Source: Lepraria neglecta
Lineage: Eukaryota > Ascomycota > Lecanoromycetes > Lecanorales > Stereocaulaceae
Assembly: GCA_033220425.1 (NCBI GenBank)
Contig: CM065650.1
Location: 372,001 to 436,000, forward strand
DNA: 64,000 nucleotides
Direction: 5' to 3'
The notes under the pieces: model-generated
What the model was told of the DNA's origin: nothing
Database searches by the model: none
Seen by the model: the letters and a program-made list of their open reading frames with translations, nothing else
Part shown: piece by piece, positions 57,018 through 64,000 of the stretch
Layout: the number at the start of each line of letters is the position of its first letter
Position numbering within the stretch: the stretch's first letter is position 1
Program-made: the position numbers and the translations under genes

Positions 57018-57887
57018 TTAGAAGATGGTATGGGCTCTGTAAACATTCTTGAGTTCAAGCTGCCGAAGTCCGCGGCTTTGAGAAGTGGAAGCCCGGTTCA
57101 AGAGCTCATCGAATGTTCCTAACGGCTTCTTTGTCGCCGCCAATTGTTCCCTGAGACCCTCTTCCAGATCTCTCACGAGCTTAGCCAAGCGTGACGAGAT
57201 TTTCAAGCTTCCTAGGCCTCGGGTTTCCACAAAGCATTCTAGTAGGCTCTTCTGGTCCCATCTAGCTCCTTCACCGGGTATCTTCATGTCCAACTCCAGT
57301 GCCAGCACAGAAGTTCTTCTATCAGCGGTGAATCCCCTGCAAAGTTGTGGCAGTCCGAACGAAGATACAATAAAAGTGTGCTCTTCTGCCTTGAATTTGT
57401 CATTGTGAATGCGCACAGCCATATCCAATGCTGCTTCACGGGTAAAGTCTGCCTCGTTTAGCTTGACGTTTCGTTCAAATTTCTGATAATTCAAGCGGTT
57501 TTCTAGCTCTCGATGCACCCTCCGGTCCATGGTGATTCGGAACCGAGTATTCCGCAGATAGAGGATTTCGGAGGCTTCTACATTTATCTGCTTGTTGACC
57601 AGAAGCAGGCCTGTTGTGAAACGGTGCTGGTCCGGCTGTCGTTGTTCCTGAAGAATGTCGACAATTCAGCTTTAGATACACTGATTCGTAACGATGCTAC
57701 GGGAATTGTCCCAAGCCAACTCGAAATGATGCGGCTTGCTCCAATGTAATTCGAACCGAAACTTGACACAGGCTAGGTATTCTCACCCTAATGCTGAATT
57801 CACTGCTGTATAATGTTTTCAATTGCTGGACATCTGCGCCTCGAGAATGAAGGCTTATAAGTGGTGTTTTTGGCATTGTGATGCCGA
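57018..57887 (-). CDS. hypothetical protein, F-box-associated-like
   Basis: The core exon starts after an acceptor CTTCAG at 57648 and encodes FTTGLLLVNKQINVEASEIL, then YLRNTRFRITMDRR and a long helical part ending VYRAHTIF. The 'LLLVNKQINxEASEILY' block is common in fungal proteins with an N-terminal F-box-like region. A possible 5' exon begins at the ATG at 57887 (MPKTPLISLHSRGADVQQLK), but the joining introns are uncertain. The role may be substrate recruitment to an SCF-type ligase, by family analogy only. Confidence 0.5.
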
Positions 57888-58105
57888 GTGCAGAAGGTAT
57901 AATTGCAAAATGTATGTCGTGCAAGCGGAATTCTTGACATTTCTATGGTTGGCAGAGCTTGAAGTCGTAGATTCGAAACCTCGTCTGTCTAACAGTTTGC
58001 GTGATTTCAAGTACATGTGGCATGTAACTATCAATCCCGCCAGGATTTTAACCCTACAAACATGAACTTGCGAATACTAACGCCGCTTGCCCGTCCATCT
58101 GCTTC

Positions 58106-58910
58106 TCAAACGCCGGCGCCAGTGTTTTTAGATGATGGTACCAGAGCCAAGAGACTGAAGCCGATATCGTCGTCCATTCTCTCTTGTATGTACTTTCGCA
58201 CAAAGTCTAGCCCGGACTCGCCGAGCATATCTTCACCGAGTCCGACAATACCGTGGTCCATAGGACCTTCCAGATCACCATCTAGCTCATAGAGGTGATG
58301 GTTCGCCGAAGATTTCACCAAGCATACGTAGTGATAGTCAACTTCATCCTCCGCGTTTTCAGGGACCTTGGAGTCGCCTTGCAACGCTGCTGCTCGATGT
58401 GCAGTTTCTAACGCTCCAGAATCTTCCAGAGTCTTAGCACGGTCTAGCTTTGAAAGAGGGAGGCAGGTCTTGAGCAATTCCGCTACTGTCGAGTCGGGGA
58501 CTGGTTTTAGTTTTAGCGTTGGTGGAACGAAAAGGGCATGAATAACATTTTTAGGATATACCTAACGTGTTTCTGGCCTCTCCGTTACAAACTGCATGTA
58601 GAATGGCGTAAAGACCACACGCATTATGAATAGTCTGCTTGAACCAAATCATGTCGTCTCCGTCTTCACGTCCATCATTCTTGGATCTTGCAGCCTCACG
58701 AGCAGCCAGTTTCCCTTCGTAGTCTCCCGAGGTAGAGGAGACGAGTATTAAAGCCAAGACAGGGCGTGTGATGCTTGCTAGTAGCACAGGGTCCTCAAGT
58801 GAGTAGACATCTTGGAACTCGACTGCGGTAGAGACTCCGATTTGATGGATGAGATCTGTAAATACCTCCGGGTTGCATTCGAGCGGGATATAATGCTTGG
58901 TGTAGGGCAT
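58106..58910 (-). CDS. YUH1: ubiquitin carboxyl-terminal hydrolase, UCH family
   Basis: Cysteine protease of family C12 that removes small adducts from the ubiquitin C-terminus. Two exons (58910-58562 and 58500-58106) with a 61-bp intron give 247 residues, the usual UCH length. The start MPYTKHYIPLECNPEVFTDL matches the family. The catalytic centre is WFKQTIHNACGLYAILHAV (Gln oxyanion and Cys nucleophile), DYHYVCLVK (His) and LYELDGDLEGP (Asp). The crossover loop lies around SKLDRAKTLEDSGALETAHR. The HNACG form differs slightly from the usual GNACGT but keeps Gln, Asn and Cys. Expected to be active in the cytosol. Confidence 0.94.
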
Positions 58911-59508
58911 TTTGGGGCACCAGGCTTTTACCTATGCTCAAAGATGATATGGTATGGCAAGTAGGCTTGTTGAATTGATGAGAGGTGTGAAGCAAACTGC
59001 CGCCTTGGCTAGTACCTAGCATAACCAAGTGACACAGAACAACTTGTGCTCAATACTCGCCGGTTTTCTGTCCAATGACAGCTCAATCGTATCTAAATAT
59101 CGTACAGAAGTCACTCTACTATCAAGATATACATAGATAGGACCCGTCTACCTATATCATATTCCCCTCTTCGTGCACAACGCCTCAAAAACAGGCTCCG
59201 CGTACTACCCGCATATTTCCTTCATAATATTGTCAGCTGGCCATCGCACCTTCGTACTCGCCAACCACTTTCATGACCGAACGAATTGGAGCTCCGATAG
59301 AATCATGCTTCGGCACAGAGTGCGTTTGAATTCGAAGAAGGTGCGACTGAGGAAATGCCAAGACCTCAACCCTAACCCTACGGCCAACTTTTGTAGCAGC
59401 CAGTTCCAACTTATACTGTGGTCCGAAGCCTCTCCAACCTACTTAAGATGTTCGCCATCCCGCCCTGAGCGCCTTTACCTGCTCTTCCATCCTACATCCA
59501 CCTTGAAC
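58911..59508. promoter_or_regulatory. divergent region with a second telobox-like repeat
   Basis: About 600 bp between the UCH start and the next gene's ATG. Positions 59368-59380 read AACCCTAACCCTA, two CCCTAA units about 130 bp before the ATG at 59509. The position resembles that of the repeat upstream of NAT4. Confidence 0.5.
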
Positions 59509-60389
59509 ATGCCCCCCATCCGACGCTACCTCCGCATAACCAAATATTCCGTCCTCGAATGCCGCATCTACCTCGACAACCCCGCCGATGCCTACCGCTG
59601 GCTACTCAATCCACGTTCGCCCGTCCTTCCCCGCATCATTGAAGCTGTGCGTCCGCTTGTGCTACCGAAATTGAGGGAGGAGAATGCGAGGGCCAAGTCC
59701 GGGAAGGGTGGGAAGAGGAAGGGATGGAAGGATGTTGTTGTTGAGGGTATGCTGGCTTTGGTGCAACCAAGGGTGCTACTAGATGGGAAGATTTATGATT
59801 GGCTAATGCGGGTGATTGTATGACAGACGATTTCGAGGTCGCTGTTTTCTTGACTGAAACGAGCACAAGGCATTCGATTCTACGGAAGGAGAAGCAGGCC
59901 ATGTCCAAAAGGGAGAGATTGGGCACGACAAATGGGAGATTGACTGGGACGAAGGATGCACCCGTTGAAGTTGGCGATGGAATTCCAGGTCTACTGAGGG
60001 AAGAGAGCGGCGAGGCTCAGGGTATGCGGTTGGCAGACTTGCCTGCAGCTGGTGAAGAAGATGACATCGGGGTGTCCAACTTGCCCAAGGAGGAGAGCAG
60101 AGAAGAGCTTTTCGTATCCGATCGATCCGAGGACGAGGCATCTACGAGCAAGGGCAAGGACAAAGATACCACCATGACAGACGCTGGTGACGGAGAAGAT
60201 GACAAGAAGAAGCTGGCGTTGAATACTACATATGATGGCTTCAGCATCTACGGTCGCATTCTATGCCTGGTGGTGAAGAGGAGGGGTACAGCCAAGGGAA
60301 AGGAGGTGGCTAGTGGTTCGGGGCAGGCTATGATGGAAGAGTGGATTAGTTCGACGCAGACGCGAGAGGGGCAGATGATGGATGAGTAG
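59509..60389 (+). CDS. conserved fungal hypothetical protein with acidic tail
   Basis: Two exons (59509-59746 and 59827-60389) joined by an 80-bp intron (donor GTATGC, branch GCTAATG, acceptor TGACAG) give 266 residues. The first 110 residues are well-formed: MPPIRRYLRITKYSVLECRI, YRWLLNPRSPVLPRIIEAVR, then GWKDVVVE and, across the splice, DDFEVAVFLTETSTRHSIL. I recall this N-terminal block as strongly conserved in Pezizomycotina but without a defined function. The rest is Glu/Asp/Ser-rich and likely disordered (KGKDKDTTMTDAGDGEDDKK), ending with a short hydrophobic patch YDGFSIYGRILCLVVKRRG that is probably also conserved. No signal peptide. Confidence 0.8.
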
Positions 60390-63300
60390 GATCTGATTGA
60401 ATTGGATGTTTTGGGCATGGATGAATACACATGAGGGCTTCTCAGAGTAAATCCTCTACGCCATGCTGCGCTACGCATATGAGTTTATGTAAAGGGAACG
60501 ATTGTGGAGGTTAGTGAATCGGATACCGTTGATTCCGAACAGTAATGCTGACGAGGTCTAGGAATGAAGGCGGTGACATGGCAAGGAGCCAAGATAGTTG
60601 CCCAACCCCGGAGTGGGACATAAAAAAAGACTGGTCCTCGAGCAAAATTTAGATTGTCACTCAAGAAAGGATGGCTAAGTGCAGCTTGACAAGTCTAGAG
60701 CTTGAGCGAGTTGGATAGAAAGCCGAGATCAGCTTCAGCGATGATAGAAAGTAGCCCTTTCAGATTCACACGCTATTAAATGTGGCTAGCTATCTGAAGC
60801 TCAATGTAGATACTAAGATATCATTTTATCACAATGTGGCGGCGCCCAAAGTCAATTGCTCAAAGGCATCAACGACCGAGAAGTGTAGGTTCACGGCTGC
60901 AGCCTCACGAGAATTGAAATTCTCAAGCTTAGTTGATCAACCAAAACATTCCGTTCGTTGCAGCACTTGAGCGAGAAGTGCGGCAATCACAGAAACAGTG
61001 GAGAAGCAAAGTCAAAAGACTTAAACTTGATCAACTCGGATAAATCGTTACTTGTCCAAATTCTTGAGCCCATTACAAGCTCAGCCTCCCCGAAATTCGT
61101 CTGCGATATGCTCAGATGACCCTGTAACAGAAGGCGGATTCGATATGTCCTACACTTTCGGCAACTTTTCGCTCTAAACGATTAAACTGATTAGCATTTC
61201 AAGTCAATATATTGACGAAGAGGTTCTTGTTTTGGATGCCGATGGTACATTCATATTACGGAGATGCTGAGACTCGACGAGCTTCTTAAAACGACGCTCA
61301 AAATTACCGATGCTAGGAAATGTCATTGCGGAATAACACGACTAGGCACTTATTCTTCTCAGCGTCATACCAGATGCGCCGGCCATGGTAATGCAGGAAT
61401 TGTAGCGGCTTGAGTCCAAAGCAAAAGGCTATTTTTGGCATGGTTGGAGAAGATTGAACAAATGGCTCAAGCAGATGCCACACTTTTGGCCTCGATCCCA
61501 AGCTAGTGGTGAGCGCCGCGCTCCGAGTCAGCTTGAGCATGCTTGCTTATCTTTCATGTCAAGTGGGGAATGCAACAGCCATTCTGTCGGCTTTGCTGAC
61601 CCGGTTTCGGGCCACGTCGCCATGGATTCCTTTAGGATGATGACACGAAGGTTGGACAAGTCATCGTGGCCGGATCAATCGAATTGGAGTCGATCGAAGA
61701 TTGTAGCAGGGCCGATTGTGAATGGCACTCGTGTAGTTGGGGCCACATCCTTGAGCGGTACCACAACCAGGGCGTCCAGCTGCGGTGAGATCTGTAATCG
61801 CGGCCTCAGTTTGTGCGGAATGCGCGAAGCTGCTCCATCGAATGGGGCAATCCGATTCCGTTTCTGATCACTTATTGGCATGTGTGAGACGTGCGGAATC
61901 CCAAACGGTGAGGAACAGGCAAACGACAAGGAACACAGCAGCTGTCCATCCAATGTTTGCAAATGTAACGTACCTACATGGTTCGCTTGGATGGACGAGC
62001 TCGGTGATGGCGGGTGTCAAATCAGCTGAATCGAATTCCAAATACTGTTGACGCCCCCAAAAGACCCCAACAGTATTATCGGAGGACATCTATGCGTATA
62101 GATTCGTCAGCGCTCATTATTGAGGTATTTGTCAGTGGTCGTGTTCCTGTAGCCCCTTTCCAGAAGCTGGTATATTGATTGCAAATGGGTGAATATGAAT
62201 CAGAACGATACTTTTGCTATGATATCGGGCATCGCTCTAGGGCCGGAACCGCCGAAGGTAAACCACAGTTCGCTGCTTTTTCATGAGCTTCAATCTCCAC
62301 AGCACGCTTGATCCTTCCAATATCTAGTCTTTGAAATTGTGCTATATCTGTTTCGAAGGTTCAAGCTGACGGGCAAATTTAATTATTTACCGCGTGGCAG
62401 CCACACGGCGAGAAAAGGTTCTATGGGGCGATCTGGAAGCCAACAGGCTTCACTCTAGCGAATCGTTAATCTGGGGCCGCAACCCAACGCCACGGTTTGG
62501 GGTGATGGTGCGATATGACATGCAGCTTGTGGGGCCAGATTTCGCCACATGGGATCTTTTGGGACGGGAAATGCAGCCATAATGTTAGCATCGGTCGGTT
62601 GTCGAGAGCTGAACGGGACATTGGTTTATGAGATGGCAAATTTTGGCTTGAGAGATGGCTCAGATGGGTGGTATTATCCGAGTTGCTAAGAGAATCTGGG
62701 TCACAGTGTTGATGTGTCCAGGCGCACGAGTATGGTGCCGAGATTATTACTGGTGCATAAGGTGACTGGGAGCTCGAATCCTGCTGTCGCGCTACGTTCC
62801 CCACTCTCCAGCAACGAATCAACTCATGCATAGCAACACTAATGCACCACCAGGGAGCACATCTCCTGCCGAAGTGGTTCCGTCTGTTAGAGGTTACCAG
62901 GACTTGGCCGAAGTAGATACGAGCGTTCTAGAGAGATATAGGCTTTCTGGGGTCGAGTCAGCTCTCAGCATACGAAACGCGGTACCTTACATGAATTCAG
63001 GTCCCTAGAAGCACGGGGTTGTGGCTACTAAGTTTCCTAGCTGTAGGTCTGCCACGTGGTCTGATATGCATCCGATCCCTGTAATCAATAGTCCCAATTT
63101 CACATTAGATTAATCAATCTGACACTGCGACTCTGCGGGTTCGTAGTGCTTCATCTTCGATCATCGGTTCCTGGCATCGTCTTGAATCATCATCTTTCTC
63201 GACATGCACACTGAAGCTGAAAAGGATGGCATTGCCAATTGGGGGTGAATCGGTCGATAGCGCTGTCGTAAGCTCGTATCCAATGAAGGGATGTACCGAA

Positions 63301-64000
63301 AAGTGCCGGCTGTGCTGCGCCCCACGGCATCACGAGTCCATGATATCAAACCTGCTTTTTGACAGAAGAATCCTCCGAGGCGTGACAGTGTTATCATGAT
63401 CAGCTCATGTTGCTCCTCCAGGCACCAGGTTCCAACCCAATCGAATCTCAATTCCAACTCACAATGTCGTGGCCAGGAAAGGGGCCAGGTTTCACCGTCG
63501 TTTGATATGTAATTTCCGTAGGATTTTAGGATGGCAAGATGACCTGTTCGTGGCAAATTTGTGGGATGACTTGCATTGTAAAATTGGGGCGCAAGTATTA
63601 TGACGCCAAAGATGGTTGCGTGCTTCGTGTTCCACATGGCATATGGGGGGCCAAGGGGCAATTCGGATCTGACTTCGAGTTCTAATCTTGGCAAGGTTGC
63701 ATATTGACGTTGAGATATTCATTATTATCGTGCGGCTACGTCAGCAGCCCGCAGAAGCCGGTCCGTAGTTATCGCTGAGAGGATGTCAGGAAGATGGTTC
63801 CGGTGTTCTGGTAGACGCTACCAAGTTAATGATGTAAAAGTATATATGTAAAGGCAGGCATCCGTTTCATCCATTGACTATGGCAGTCACATGCCCGAGT
63901 CCTGTGTGAAAGCATGCCGTAGTTTCCGGTTAGCAAATATCTCTGTAGAACAAAGACATGTAATTTGTCACTCTCTACGAACAAAGAACACATGCCGAGC
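60390..64000. other. 3.6 kb without a supported gene
   Basis: Open frames up to 177 codons occur (63161-63694 minus, 61454-61867 plus, 62466-62831 minus), but none has a recognisable domain, a signal peptide or a convincing exon chain, and several overlap on opposite strands. Composition is balanced, unlike the A/T-rich island at 35-42 kb. It may contain non-coding RNA, a long promoter, or genes I cannot recognise. Confidence 0.45.

Noticed and set aside
63161-63694. 177-codon open frame on the minus strand
   Set aside because: No recognisable domain, no clear start context, and overlapping frames of similar length on the same strand.

Overview
The window comes from a filamentous ascomycete (Pezizomycotina). 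Genes are close together on both strands. Most have one to four short introns (about 45-80 bp) with GTRNGT-type donors, CTRAC/CTGAC branch points and YAG acceptors. The gene content is typical of the group: a RID/Masc1-class cytosine methyltransferase, NACHT STAND receptors, an expanded SRPK-like kinase and small secreted proteins. I cannot place it to genus.

Layout. 1-31.9 kb is mostly housekeeping: eIF4E, a hypothetical gene, a Sym1/Mpv17 protein, an Sso1-type syntaxin, two related small secreted proteins (one decayed), nicotinate phosphoribosyltransferase, a broken RID-like DNA methyltransferase, an Rrn9-like Pol I factor, the SAC1 phosphatase divergent from a Rab5 GTPase, a decayed NACHT gene abutting a secreted-protein gene, folylpolyglutamate synthase (with an apparent frameshift), NOP7 divergent from the PIG-U subunit of GPI transamidase, and the histone N-alpha-acetyltransferase Nat4. 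32-42.7 kb is an accessory island with enzyme fossils, a small chromo-like gene, an SRPK-like kinase and long degenerate stretches. 42.9-48.7 kb holds LYRM2, a nuclear hypothetical protein and an intact Helo-like/NACHT/ankyrin STAND protein. 49.0-52.6 kb is a transposon patch: a hairpin repeat, a 134-bp MITE and a decayed two-gene PIF/Harbinger element with recognisable terminal inverted repeats and a 3-bp target duplication. 53-60.4 kb is core again: a ZIP zinc transporter, SAM37/metaxin, two hypothetical loci, a ubiquitin C-terminal hydrolase and a conserved acidic-tail protein. 60.4-64 kb has no gene I can support.

How they fit together. Several genes are components of large cellular machines: translation and ribosome making (eIF4E, NOP7, Rrn9), membrane traffic and phosphoinositides (Sso1, SAC1, Rab5), and mitochondria (Sym1, SAM37, LYRM2). 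No biosynthetic operon or cluster is evident. The most notable theme is genome defence: a RIP-type methyltransferase gene that reads as broken lies about 9 kb from a NACHT gene whose stops are all TAG, as expected where CAG has been mutated in the RIP-preferred CpA context. The frameshift in folylpolyglutamate synthase warns that some indels may be assembly errors.
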